Assembly (NCBI GenBank): GCA_038049695.1
Contig: CP142460.1
Span: 37,753,501 to 37,817,500, forward strand
Length of the DNA stretch: 64,000 nucleotides
Source: Cinnamomum chago
Lineage: Eukaryota; Streptophyta; Magnoliopsida; Laurales; Lauraceae
Direction of reading: 5' to 3'
Below the pieces are notes generated by a model, which ran no database searches, was not told the DNA's origin, and saw nothing but the letters and a program-made list of their open reading frames with translations. Of this stretch, positions 45,039 to 56,157 are shown one piece after another. The stretch's first letter is position 1. Each line of letters starts with the position of its first letter. The translations under genes and the position numbers were made by a program.

Positions 45039-46558
45039 TGTTAGGTTTTTGTTTGTTGCTAATTTGATGGATTCACGTTCACCTTCACTATCAAATGATC
45101 ACACACTCATGCTCTTAGTTTTGACTTTGAAATCTTAGATTCTATCTTGCATTTGCATATGTTTCTCAAATGATTTATTCATGCATGTTTTTAGAATCCA
45201 AATACATTTTTGAAAACCTATTTCTTCATGCATTATTTTGGAAAATCAAGTTAAGAATCTAGGTTTGTGATTTGCATACATTCCCCATTTTTAGAATCAT
45301 TTTATTATGTTTAAACCACACTGGCCTTGAGTTCCAAGTTTCATCTTTGGAATATTGAAAAATCTGCAGGAACTCATCCCAGGCCAGTTTGGTCGGTCGA
45401 CCGACCCATGTACCCGGTCGACCGACCAAACTGACTGTTGGGAGAACAACCAGTGTACCCGGTCGACCGAGCCAGGCCCAGGTCGACCGGGTAACTAGCC
45501 GTTGGGCCAGGTCGACCGGGGGTCATAGGGTCGACCGGGCCAACTAGCCGTTGGACTGTTTTTTGTATTTAAGTCCATTTCATTCCCTTCTTTCAAGAGG
45601 CTTGATCATTGAATCTTTGGAACCCCATTGAAGCCTAAAGAAGAGGAATAAGCTAAGAGAGCTAGAAGGCTATTGGAAATCAAATGTTTGAGATTTAAAA
45701 TGTATATCTTTCTAGTTAATTTTGATTTCCATTCCATTTAAAATCAATGCATGTTTAACTCTTTGTATTTTCATATATGCATGATTTCTAGCTTTAAAAG
45801 AGATGTTTTGCAAACACAATATCACCTTTGGAATATTAGATTGCTTTGCAAGCATTCTTGTCTAAATCACATGTGTTTTTAGTCGTTAATCTTCTTACAA
45901 CTTGTTTAGTACTTTCTTTCAAGTTGCTTGAACTTTTCATGTGATTAGCATATAACTTCAATTATCATTTTCTGAGCTTAGATTTTAAAATGCATCAAGC
46001 ATTCATTTAAGAGCTTCATTTTAGAATTTGATTGAAGTAAACATTCATACACTTTGTGCACGCACTTTAGCTAATTGTTGTGTATCTTTGTATCTTGATT
46101 TAAACCTTCATATCAACCTATTTAAGAGGCAATTCTATTGAGCTTATATTTTATCTCTTAAAGTGTTTGTGTAGACACTACATTGAGAGAAAATCTTTTT
46201 ATTGTAAAGGTTATTGCTTAGCCTAAGAAAAGCATTAGTGTAGAGGTTATTGCTTAGCCTTGGAAAAGCATCTTGTAAAGGTTATTGCTTAGCCTATTGA
46301 AAAGCATAGATAGTGGAAATCCGGTGGGGTAATTGAATCACAAGTCTGTAGTGGATGTAGGCATTGAGGCCAAACCACTATAAATCTTCGTGTGATGGTG
46401 TATGCTTGTGGTGATTTCTTTTGTTAGCTTCCGCATCTTGTTTGGTAAATCATCACTTGTGACTAGTTTACTTTAAAGAAATTAAAATTGGGCTTTATTG
46501 GTCACATATTGTAGCTCACCCTATTCACCCCCCTTAAGGTTAGGATCCCAGACTTTCA
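45039..46558 (+). mobile_element. SIRE-like solo LTR nested in the Angela-like LTR
   Basis: 1520 bp from TGTTAGGTTTTTG to CAGACTTTCA with perfect 5-bp duplications AATCC (45034-45038, 46559-46563). Plus orientation, opposite to the other SIRE-like LTRs. It carries the GGTCGACC array (45390-45545), a TATA-like GTATTTAAG just after it, the GGCTAAGCAATAACC block (46200-46300) and the CCGGTGGGG block near 46322. Confidence 0.92.
45390..45545. repeat. GGTCGACC palindrome array, copy 4
   Basis: Six copies of GGTCGACCG(A/G), the first a 16-bp palindrome GGTCGGTCGACCGACC. A TATA-like GTATTTAAG follows at 45565-45573 on the plus strand, so spacing to the core promoter matches the other copies. Confidence 0.87.
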
Positions 46559-48148
46559 AATCCTTCATTCTCATCAATCATGTACATCAATATAACCTAT
46601 CTAGAAGATTGAAATTAGCAACTACATGCAACAAAATAATCTACAACAAGTAGAGAAGTAGATTATACCTTTGGAGCCCGATAGTGCTCTAATGGAGGAG
46701 AAGATAATTAACTTGATCAAGAACTCTTCTTGAAGCAATTAGAGATCTCCAAGACCTTATTGTCTTTTATGCTATGACCGTCTATCAGATCTCTTTTCTT
46801 AAGAAGATGAGTGGGATCTCCAAGAGAAAACCCTACTAGAAACTCCATGCAAACTAGAAGAGAACTAGAAGAGAGAGGAAGAGGAGTGATGTGCAACTCT
46901 TGCACTTGACGACTCTTGGGCATGAATACTAGAGTGGGACGTCCAAGGGGTTTCTTCCCTTATTTATAGCCTACAAAACTCCTCTTAAGACTCTCTTACT
47001 AATTGCATTAGAAGCCACACTTCCACACAAATTAGTAGCTTACTATTACCACTATTAGAAGTCTCACTTCAAATAGAAATAGTAACTTTCTAATTCCTTC
47101 CTTTTAGAGTTCAAGTAGAATTAGTAACTTTCTAATTCTTGGGCTAGCGTGGGTAACACTAGGGATTCCTTAGAAAGCTGGCTCCAACTGGGACTCGTGA
47201 CCCCACATCTCATGTGCAATCCGGGCCCACAGGTAATTGCAAATAACACCACTATATAAATACAATTGCATTCCAGTTTTAGGAATAAATTACAATGAAG
47301 ACCCTAAACTTCTCAATTACCACAAGTAGGCCCCTCTATCATTATCCATGGATCAATTGGAATAAATCTGTTCTATCCAATCTTAGATCCACATCTTATT
47401 ATCCTTGAGCCCCAATTAATCACAGTGATCATCAGTACCATCCAATTAACTCTTAATCGAGATGGGTACGCACTTACTAATGATAAATCCATTAATTGGC
47501 ACAAGGGGATAATATAGATAGATTCCATCTTGATCATTGGATGTTCCCACAGTCCTACTACCACGTACCCAAAATACCGAGGTGTTGACCTATAATTGGC
47601 CTCACTCATTGGTGACTCAAAGCAAATGAATAGACAAAAACTCGAGTTCTTCGAAGTCTCAGGATTGAGGGCCTATTGTTAGGGAATTATGAGAGCAGAC
47701 CTTAAAATCGAGACAGTATTCATAAGGTGTTTCTCATGGTCCTTCAATACGTCGAATGTACCAGCACTGTGATCCAGAATCTTAGATTCTGATGATCGAG
47801 ACAAATCACGCTATCTCATAGTGATCAAAGTACTGCAACCTTATCAGATGAGATGCCCAGTCTCATCAATGGTTGTGAAGATATTTTTAAGTATAAGATT
47901 TGTGACACATATCTCCCATATGTGGATCTCATTCATATACATATATCACATCTAATATACTAATGGGACCTGGGTCATCTCAGGGACCTGGTTCATCTAA
48001 TGAACCATTATGTCATATGTATTGGTTATGTGCGTTAAGTAATAAAATACAATTCGTCTCATAAAAGGAAAGCATGATTTCATTGATAAATAAAGAAATT
48101 AATCAATTTATTACATCAACTTATGGATTGAGTCCATACAATCTAAAA

Positions 48149-48970
48149 ATAGGACCTATGATGTCCATACCCCAAGCTTTGAAAGGCTATGAAATTGCTG
48201 TAGGATGTAGTCATTCTGGAGGTATGTGGACATAATCTCCATAAATTTGGCATTGTAGGCAGCGCTTAGCAAATTGCATAGCGTCTGCTATCATGGTAGG
48301 CCAATAATAACCTAACCTTTTTATCTGATCGTAGAGCTTAAGACTAGCCTGATGAGCTCCACAAAGACTAGCATGTACTTCTTTGAGAGTTTCTTCGGCC
48401 TCTTGTTGTGACAAGCAGCGTAGAAGTACTCCGTTAAAGGATTTTCTGTAAAACATTTTTGAAGGAATATCTAAATGAAAGTTTGGGGCTCGTCTTTGAA
48501 GGCTTACCCGTTCTTTTGGATCTTCGGATAGGATTCCGAAGATAATGTAATCAATGAACGGATCCCTCTAGTCGCCGATCGGAGGTTTGAGGATGTACAT
48601 CTGACTTCCAACCACTTGGTAGCATTTAACAACTGCTTGGTGTGTGTTAAGAGGAGGGAGAATCATTCTTTGACACACTGTGATTTGCACGTTTTCGCCT
48701 TCTTGGATCACCATAGATGCAGCGAGTCCAGCCAGGGCTTCTGCACGGATGTTTTCACCTCTGGGGATGTGGGTGATGTGACAGATGTTAAACTTTTATC
48801 GAAGCGATTGCACTTTGTTGTAGTAAGGCATCAGATCAGGATTCCTGACTTCAAATTTCTGATTCATCTGGTTGACGATCAGTTAAGAATCCCCAAAAGC
48901 TTCCAGCATGGTGATGCCAGATTTGAGGGCGAGTTCCAATCCTACAATCAGGGGTTGGTACTTAGCTACA
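48149..48970 (-). pseudogene. Tat integrase N-terminal part and linker from RNase H
   Basis: Minus-strand frame 48211-48456 gives the HHCC zinc region: HASLCGAHQA with paired His, then KRCLQCQIYG with paired Cys, followed by WLHPTAI and KAWGMDIIGP at the catalytic core start near 48160. Upstream, 48460-48970 holds degraded linker and second RNase H sequence in shifting frames. It would catalyse cDNA integration but is split by the nested LTR and holds stops. Confidence 0.83.
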
Positions 48971-49461
48971 TTGTTTGAGCATGGTTCCAGTAGCGAGAAA
49001 GCGTGTGGAATCACGTATTTGTCGGGACTGACAAAAAGGATGCTAATTCTCGATATTTACTTTCCTTTTCCATTTGTCCCGGTTGAACCGTCAAAGTACA
49101 TGTCCCAAGAAGCGTTTGGTAAGGAAGTTTCCACATTGTAGACAGATTTGTTTGGGGGATCAACCCTTAGTGGAGAATCTTTAGGCAATGGGTGCTCTAC
49201 GAGAAAGTCTGCTAGAGCTTGGCCTTTGATTGCCTTTTGTGGTACATACCTAATATCGAATTGCGACAAAAGGATGGATCATTTTGCCAACCGGGCATTA
49301 AAAGAACCTACTTTTGTGACAAGGACCTTTAAGAGATTGATCCTCGAAATCAGGTATACTGTATTGGACAGCAGACAGTGACACAACTTTTGTACGGCGA
49401 ACATCAATGCAAGGCATTCTTTTGCGATTGGAGAGTAGCGATGCTTTGCACCAACCAACAT
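48900..49461 (-). pseudogene. Tat RNase H and second (archaeal-type) RNase H
   Basis: A minus-strand frame with RYSPIAKECLALMFAVQKL (first RNase H, 49279-49461) leads into RYVPQKAIKGQALADFL (tether) and MYFDGSTGTNGKG (start of a second RNase H, about 49060-49110). LEPCSNNVAKYQ and GLELALKSGI follow near 48950, then a stop. A second RNase H with FDGS and N(N)VAEY motifs is diagnostic for the Tat lineage. The frame changes near 49060 and 49270. Confidence 0.85.
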
Positions 49462-50337
49462 GCGGCTGTGGTAATATAGAGCAGCTTCTTTTCCCTAGTC
49501 GTTTTCTTGTGCTAGTAGGGCGCCCAAAGAGTAATCGAGAGCTCTTGTGTACAAGATGAATGGTTTTCCAGTTGTGGGGGTAGCCAACACTGGAGGTTTA
49601 GTCAGGTATGTTTTGATGTCTTGTAATGCGGCTTCACATTCAGCATCCCAAACAAAGTCCACGCCTTTCTTCATCAAGCGAGAGAATGGATAGCACTTCC
49701 CTAATAAATTGGAGATGAACCGTCGAATGTATGCCAACCTTCCTTGAAGCCCTTTTAGTTCTCTTATGGTTCTTGGAGATGGCATTTCTAGGATAGCCTT
49801 GACTTTGGTGGGGTCAAGTTCTATTCCGCCTTTCCGAACTATGAATCCGAGAAACTTACCCGATGAGACACCGAAGAAGCACTTTAATGGATTCACCCGT
49901 AATTTGTGTTTTCGAAGTCGGAGGAAGACTTCTCGAAGATCTTTGAGATGGTCTTCTTTTATTCTGCTTTTGACGGCAAGGTCATCAACGCAACATTCGA
50001 CCGTCTTGTGTTGCATATCTTGGAAGATTTTCATCTTAGCCCTCTAATATGTTGCACCAGCATTTTTCAGACCAAATGGCATGACAATGTAACAATACTC
50101 GCCAAATGGAGTCCGAAATGATGTGTGTCTTTCATCTTCAGGATGCATCTTTATCTGATTGTTGCTAGAGAATCCATCCATGAATGTCATTCGCTCGAAT
50201 CTGTACGTGTTGTCGATCATCACCTGAGGTATGGGGAACGGAAATTCATCTTTAGGGCATGCATTATTCAGGTCTCTATAGTCAATACAGACTCTGATCT
50301 GCCAATTTTTCTTTGTCACGGGGACGATGTTGGCTAA
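49462..50337 (-). pseudogene. Tat reverse transcriptase, palm and thumb
   Basis: Two minus-strand frames. 50044-50319 has RVCIDYRDLNNACPKDEFP and PFGLKNAGATY. 49495-50034 has the catalytic motif as CCVDDLAVKS, where most gypsy elements have YVDD; both Asp remain but the Tyr is changed. NPLKCFFGVSSGKFLGF follows. A stop at 50041-50043 separates the two and another ends the second at 49495. It is an inactivated enzyme. Confidence 0.88.
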
Positions 50338-50394
50338 CCAGTCAGGATGTTGTTCCTCGCGGATGAAGCCATCGCTTTTGAGTTTCTGAACTTC

Positions 50395-51540
50395 TTATTC
50401 AATTTTGTCCATCACATCAGGACGGAATCTTCTTTGGCCTTGTTTGACAGGCTTGATGTCTTTTTGAAGATTGAGTTTGTGGACTGCTTTTTTGGGGTCT
50501 AAGCCAGGCATTTCAGCGTAAGACCATGAAAAATAATCAACGAACTCACAAAGAAAAGCGATATAATCGGGTAACTCATCATTCTTACTTATGAATACAG
50601 GACGTGGGTTATCAGGTGTCCCCAAGTCTACCTTTTGAACAGGATCTTCTATTGGAAGGTTTGAAAGTGGTTTCTCCACAATGTTTTTGGAGGCTTCCAA
50701 CTTAACAAGACCTTCTGGAGTTCCAAAGGCGTTTACTAACCAAGGCTTTGCTTTTGTCCATGGTTCTTCTTGATCAGTATTCTTCTCAAGACTGGAAATG
50801 AGATATCCCAATCACCTGTTGAAACTAGGTCGAAGTAGGGTACTTCTTTTGGAGGCGATGGTTCTTCTGGGCTAGAAAATCGTGCGTCTGTGTCATCGGA
50901 CAATTCCCCTTCATCGTCAAAGAAATCGTACCAATTGGAAAAGCTTCCTGAATCCTTGACGGGTGACTCCTCGAAGAGTTATTCAGGGAGATCAATGTCT
51001 TCATGGACACGAGATGTCGAGGCTTGGTTGGCAAAACGACTTTGTAGCCTTTGTGTCAACTGTCTCATGGGAGCCTTAGGATCATACCCCAACCCGTACG
51101 AAGACTTGTCTATGTGACGATGGAGTTTCCAATCCTCCAATTGACTTTTGGTCAGGGTGAGTTGTAATGGTGTGAGAATACCACAGCCACGTCCCAAACC
51201 CACTGGATTCTGAGCATCATAGCCCATTTTCTTCTTGATAGCTTGTGCCATTGGACTATACAGGAATAGTTGAGGCATACCTTCAATTTGGAAAGGTTCA
51301 AGTGAAGTTTTTGGTGAAGAGGCTTTCGATTTGTGGAAGGAGATTGTCTTTTCTTCTGTCGAAGTTGCCGGAACGACAAAAGAAGCAGACGTAGGATCTT
51401 CTACATCGATAGGTGTCTCCATTGGAGTGAGAGTGGGCTGAACTTGCTGAGTATCAGCTTGGCTTGACGATATATCATCTTCTGGCTCTGAATCTGAGTT
51501 CATGTCTGGCATAATACACACGAAGGAGACAATGACGATG
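50395..51540 (-). pseudogene. Tat pol N-terminal region with G-patch-like segment; gag and protease absent
   Basis: Minus-strand frames 50979-51540 and 50395-50811. The first holds KKKMGYDAQNPVGLGRGCG, a G-patch-like stretch found between protease and RT in Tat/Ogre elements, and SSYGLGYDPKAP. The second holds FSWSYAEMPGLDPK and QRRFRPDVM at the RT start. The start of the first frame lies within the LTR, which cannot be original. No gag zinc knuckle and no DTG-type protease motif is found between here and the LTR, so about 2 kb or more was deleted, or the element was non-autonomous. Confidence 0.75.
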
Positions 51541-51544
51541 TATC

Positions 51545-52952
51545 GCCGGGGCATTTGAAGAGCCACGTCTTTTGGAATTCTTCTTGTGATGATCGTCGAT
51601 GGATCTACATGTTTTTTGATGTCACATGACGATATAACTTCAGACATTGGTTGATACATGCAGGCTAGTGACATCTGTCTTGTCGATTTCTCGATCGGTC
51701 GGACAGAGAGTGTACTTTCTTGGTCAGCCGGTTGGTGATCTTAAAGTGATCAATGATGATTTCATGCTCTTGAGGCGGATCCGAAATGTTGATGAAGATC
51801 AGTCGATTTCGAGCATAAAAAATCAGATTTTCAGAAAACCACAGGGGCTGGAATTCCTGAAAGGCGGAAAAGGCGGAAAACAGGCCACCCGACGACAAAT
51901 CCGGCGGCCTGCGACCGTGGGCCAAGGTCGCCGGCGACCATGGGGATTGTTCCCTTTTCGGTCGCCGTTTATCGGCCGTTTATCGGTCTTTCTTTGTGGT
52001 TTTTTCTCTTGTATTTTTCTTGACATTTCTCCTCATTTATTGGCTTGACTCTCCTGAAGAAAACCTGACGAGAAGCCATACAAATCGGAGCACAAGGTTT
52101 CCTATTTTTTGGAAAAGTCGAAGACTTTGTAGCCGATTTTCCATCAAGAGTCGAAACTAGGCCAAACAATGTCGGGATGACCTGAAATTTGAGGTGAAGC
52201 CTACTGAGCAGTAGATAGGACCAACCATGGGCTTTTGTTTGAGTTTTGAAGCCGCGTGGGGTCCCGTCGCCAGTAGGCTTGATTTCACCGCTAGGAAGAT
52301 GCCGCGCATTGATGTGCGGTCAACCGATGTCTGATTGACTTGAAATTTGATAGGGAGCCTATTGGAATCATTTTGAGATGATCCGTTAGCTCCGTTTTGG
52401 ATGTCATGGTCCCGAGGTGCTTCGCTACCGGTAGCCTTGATTTTGTTTTGGAGCGTCAAAGTCGGGTTAAACATTGTCAGAATGACCTGAAATTTGACGT
52501 GCAGCCCTTTGGAAGCATGTTGAAGCCATCTATGTGCTCTGTTTGATTTGTAATAGTCCCGGTGGTTCTCGCCGCCGAGAGGCTTGATTTTACTGCTCAA
52601 GGGTTGATGAATGGTCAAACGTTGTCGGTTTGACTTGAAATTTGACATGTAGCCCCTTGGAGGTATTTTGAGATCATCCGTAGGCTCTAATCAAAGTTTT
52701 GATATCTTTGACGCAGTAGCCGCTAGGAGCGCTTGTTCTGCTGCCGGAGGAGTGAAGTAGGGTCAAATGATGTTGGAATGACCCGAAACTTTATGTGAAC
52801 CCCTCTTTTGGCTGTCTTGAAGGATCTTGCAGTTTTCGTTTGATTCTGACATGATCTGATGCTTGAAGAAGCATTACATGTTTTGTAGTAGGATGCGGCT
52901 TCTTGTGGCTTCTTGATGTTGAAGAGGGAAAGTGACATTTTTGGTGTCAACA
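51545..52952 (-). repeat. 5' LTR of the Tat element
   Basis: About 1.41 kb, the counterpart of 37148-38588. The outer end TGTTGACACC (minus) at 52952 is intact. The inner end at about 51545 runs straight into pol-region sequence with no recognisable primer-binding site, so the inner LTR part may be lost with gag and protease. Confidence 0.82.
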
Positions 52953-53560
52953 TAAATAAGCCTCTAGCCTATAAAAACTTCACCTCTCTTATTATTCTAA
53001 GCCGTAAAAAAATTCCAAAGAGATTTCTCCTCTCTAGAGAGCCATCTTGTCATCTATGTGTTGAAGCTTTCTTCTTCTGGAGCCCCTTCCTCTACTTTCC
53101 AAGTAGATTCGTCTTGTGTAAAGGCGTAGAGATTCAAGTGCTCGAAAAGGTGAACGGTGTGGTCGTCGACAAGATCAACTACGGTCCTTAGGTTGTGTTC
53201 AACTACAAAGGGTAGTGAGTATATCTTGTAACATTTGATTTACATAGTACTTGATCTTTTTGGACTGGTGCTAGGTCTTGTGTTTTTTTCATATTTAGGG
53301 TTTCCCACGTAAAATTCGCGTGCCCGTCTCTTTAGATAGTTTGTGGTTGATTGATTGGTGACTTAGATTATTGCTTTCTTATTTCCATATAAAAATCTGT
53401 GTTGGGACGTATTTAACCCTAGGGTTGGATCTAGATTGACCGACCCTCTTTGTTTTCCATCTCTCCTATAAAATATATTTTTTTCTCCAAAAATCTCTCT
53501 TCACCAATAAAATCACTTTTTTCCCCTTAAATCTCTCCCTTTCAAAAACATGATTTTATA
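52953..53560 (+). mobile_element. Probable R-U5 part of a Copia LTR
   Basis: A TATA box (CTATAAAAAC, 52969-52978) lies 17 bp from the Tat LTR border. A leader follows, then TTAGGGTTTCCCACGTAAAA near 53297, a form I associate with the R-U5 part of short plant Copia LTRs. No primer site or coding region follows. If correct, the Tat element inserted just upstream of this TATA box. No gene is seen; the frame 52913-53191 spans the border and is rejected. Confidence 0.35.
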
Positions 53561-53571
53561 ATTAAATGAAA

Positions 53572-54640
53572 GGGTACGTTTGGCATCACGCTATATGGAT
53601 GTTCCCATGTTCCCACGAGATAAGGGTGTAGAATACATGTTTTGTTTGTGTAAATGATTGTTCCAAATTTTGATCTCATGAGAAGGAATCTCAAAATCTT
53701 AACCCGCTGGTATAAGAAAGTTGGAACGAAAAAACTTTATTTTTTTAAGAGTTTCTTACTTATCTCTTACCTTTTAAAGAATATCATTTGAAGATTCTAA
53801 ATCCTCTCACTTATCCTAAATGTAGGCCCCATGTTCACAATCCAAAAAAAGGTGGCCCCACTTTATAACTCCTAGAGGTGGGCCACATGGTCACAATCGC
53901 AAAAGGTAGGCCCATATTATAATTCTATAATGGTGGGACCACATTATAAATCGTATGGATTTGGACTTTATTTTTTAATTTATAAAGGCAGGCATCACAT
54001 TGTAATTTCTAAAGGTGGGTCCCGTATCCACAATCACATTTTAATGGTGGCCCCATTTTGGGTTTCTAAATATGGGCACCACATTGTAATGTTTTAAATG
54101 TGGGTCCTGTGTTTACAATTAACAAAAAGGATGGCCCCACATTAAAACTCCTATAAAGGTGGGCCCACATTGTGTATTTTATAAATGTGCTGCCCCCATG
54201 TTCTAATTTTTAAAGGTGGACACTACATTCTAATTTCTAAAGGTGGGCCATGTGTCCACAATTACAAAAAAAAATGTGGCTCCACTTTATAATTCATAAA
54301 TATGGGTCACATGATTGCTTATACAAAAGGTGGACCCACATTGTAAATTCAATGAATATGGGCCCATATTCTAATTTCTAAAGGTGGATCCCATATTTAC
54401 ATTCACAAAAAGTTAGCCCACATTATAATTCCTATAAAGGTGGGTCCACATTATAAATCCAATGGATATAGCTTCAATGTTCTAATTTTTAAAGGCGGGT
54501 ACCACGTTGTAACTTCTACAGGTCGGTCCCATGTGTGATAATAATAGTGCTGCAAACATTAAAAGGCGGGGTCCCACATTGTAAATCCTATATTTGCTCA
54601 TTGGAGCAAAACTTTTATAATGTTACCAAACAAGCTCTGT
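53572..54640. repeat. Degenerate GGTGGGCCCACATTGTAA repeat, possible DNA transposon
   Basis: Roughly fifteen degenerate units of 50-70 bp with AAAGGTGGGCCCACATTGTAAT, alternating with (C/T)CACAAT(C/T)ACAAAAAG. The ends read GGGTACGTTTGGCATCACGC at the left and TGTTACCAAACAAGCTC at the right, an imperfect inverted pair. I see no convincing target duplication and no transposase. It could be a MITE-like element with subterminal repeats or only a decayed satellite. Confidence 0.4.
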
Positions 54641-54780
54641 ATAGCATTATATATATAAATTAAAGTAATAGGGAGGGAAGATGTACAAGGCACCATGTTA
54701 GCACCCATAATTTCTTCTTTCAAAAAAATACTTATGAAAACACACTGAGCTTTGGGTTTAATGTGGGCCACTACACTCCT

Positions 54781-56157
54781 TGTAAGGACCCGACCTCTTA
54801 ACCCTAGGATTAGCACTGGTAATTCTATGGTTAGGTTGCTGAGTGGGGATTCGAGGCCAATTGTGGTGTTTTCTGTGTTAAGCTAGTCCTTGATTAGCCT
54901 TGAGGAGTTTTGAGAGTCTCTGAGCCCAATTTGACCCCAGCACACTTTTCGAGACAAATACTGTAGTTTGAAAAGTGTCAGCTTCTGTCCCTAATCTCAG
55001 AAAATTATGATTCTTGGCTCGTTAGAAAGCCCTTCCCTAGACCTGTAATTCTTCTTCTTTGACCTGACCCGTCTGAGGTCCCAAAGACCTTCGTTACCGC
55101 ACCTCAAGTTCGGCCTTGGTGGTAGCAAACTCACATCATAAGTCCTTATGCAAAATATCCCAACTAGCACCACCTACCACATTGAATGCCACCTACCACC
55201 ACTACTTACGTTTACTACTCTCATTCCCAGCTCATTTGCAACCAGCCACAACACAAGAGAGCTTTCTGTCTTTCTCTCTTTCCTTCTCTTCTCCTCCCCT
55301 TCCATGGAATTTTGGAGAACTCCTCTGTGGAGGCATCCTTGCGATATCTGAACGGCCTTTCAACTCCCCATCGTCTCCTTCGCATCATACCTCATTTTAG
55401 TATGAATCCGACGGTGGCGGCCCCCTCATGCAAACACCTTCTCCTCCTTGATCTACTAAGAGGTAGGCCCTGTTTCTTCTTGGCTAGGACCCATCTTTTC
55501 TTCCTCTGTATTTTCTGTTTTGGAGTCGGTTTTGACTGTGTTGGGTTTTTCTTGTTAGGTTGGTTTTTTTTTTTTTTTGGATTTTTGTTTGGAGAGATAG
55601 GTTCCGGTTGGAGCTTGGCTTGACCGAGGTTTGAGGTTTGGATTAGCTTCTGATTAGAGGCAAGTATTTAATTTAAATTGTATACTTCAGATGGTTAATC
55701 TTGATTTGATTTGATCTTTCATGTTAATCTTGTTTAAGGAAAAGAATCTGTTTTTGTTAACCCCATTCCATGGTTGGAATTGTTTGGGGAAAAATCTGAT
55801 TTCTAATGGTTTAGATTTAATCTGAATGGGTCCTTTAATGGGAAAAATGGGTCCCTTAGTCGAGTGAAGCCAGTCATCACCCTTGCCTGAAGAGGCCACC
55901 CCCCATTTGTGGGGCCCACCTTGGAGCCCTTGCCTCCTTTGATCCAAACCAACCATAGCTGAGGTTGGCCCATACCTCAGCCCTTTTGGCCATCAGGCCC
56001 AGCAGCCATTGGCCTTTCTTCTTATTCTCCTTCTTGTCTCTGTTTGCTACCAACAGTTACTGTTTGCTCACTAAGCCAGCGGCCAGTCCGCTACATTGCT
56101 GTAGCCGGCCAACTCTTTCCCTGCATTGCTCTCAGCCAGTTCATCTTCCTCAGCCGG
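54781..56157 (+). mobile_element. LTR-E: 5' part of a Tekay-like LTR
   Basis: It starts TGTAAGGACCCGACCTC and reads like the first part of the other Tekay-like LTRs. It is cut at 56157 by the minus-strand Tekay element. It has a T18-like run at 55562-55578 and CT-rich leader sequence. Overlapping frames at 55116-55623 are low-complexity and have no family features. The 3' part of this LTR is not in the window. Confidence 0.6.

Larger units (their letters stand above)
44932..48148 (-). mobile_element. Angela-like Copia solo LTR in the Tat integrase
   Basis: Flanked by perfect 5-bp duplications ATAGG (44927-44931, 48149-48153). On the minus strand it begins TTTTAGATTGTATGG, where a G-to-T change from TGTTAG is likely, and ends TTCCAACA. 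Interior sequence resembles the Copia-1 LTR loosely (a GTGTTGACC block near 47583 and TTAGATTCTGATGATC near 47791). Without its own insertion at 45039-46558 it is about 1.69 kb. No internal region is present, so it is a solo LTR. The roughly 70-codon frames inside are not genes. Confidence 0.82.
37148..52952 (-). mobile_element. Tat/Ogre-type gypsy element, degraded, with antisense gene
   Basis: Minus-strand element with matched LTR segments at 37148-38588 and 51545-52952. From 5' to 3' on the minus strand: LTR; a G-patch-like region; RT; RNase H; second Tat-type RNase H; integrase; tandem repeats; an antisense five-exon gene; a polypurine tract; LTR. Gag and protease are missing. LTR divergence is clearly greater than in Copia-1, and pol holds many stops, so it is old. 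No matching target duplication is seen (GTGGT on the left, TAAAT on the right), so one border may be rearranged. Confidence 0.82.

Noticed and set aside
55116-55623. Three overlapping plus-strand frames in LTR-E
   Set aside because: Low-complexity CT-rich leader sequence; frames overlap each other and none has domain features or conserved start context.
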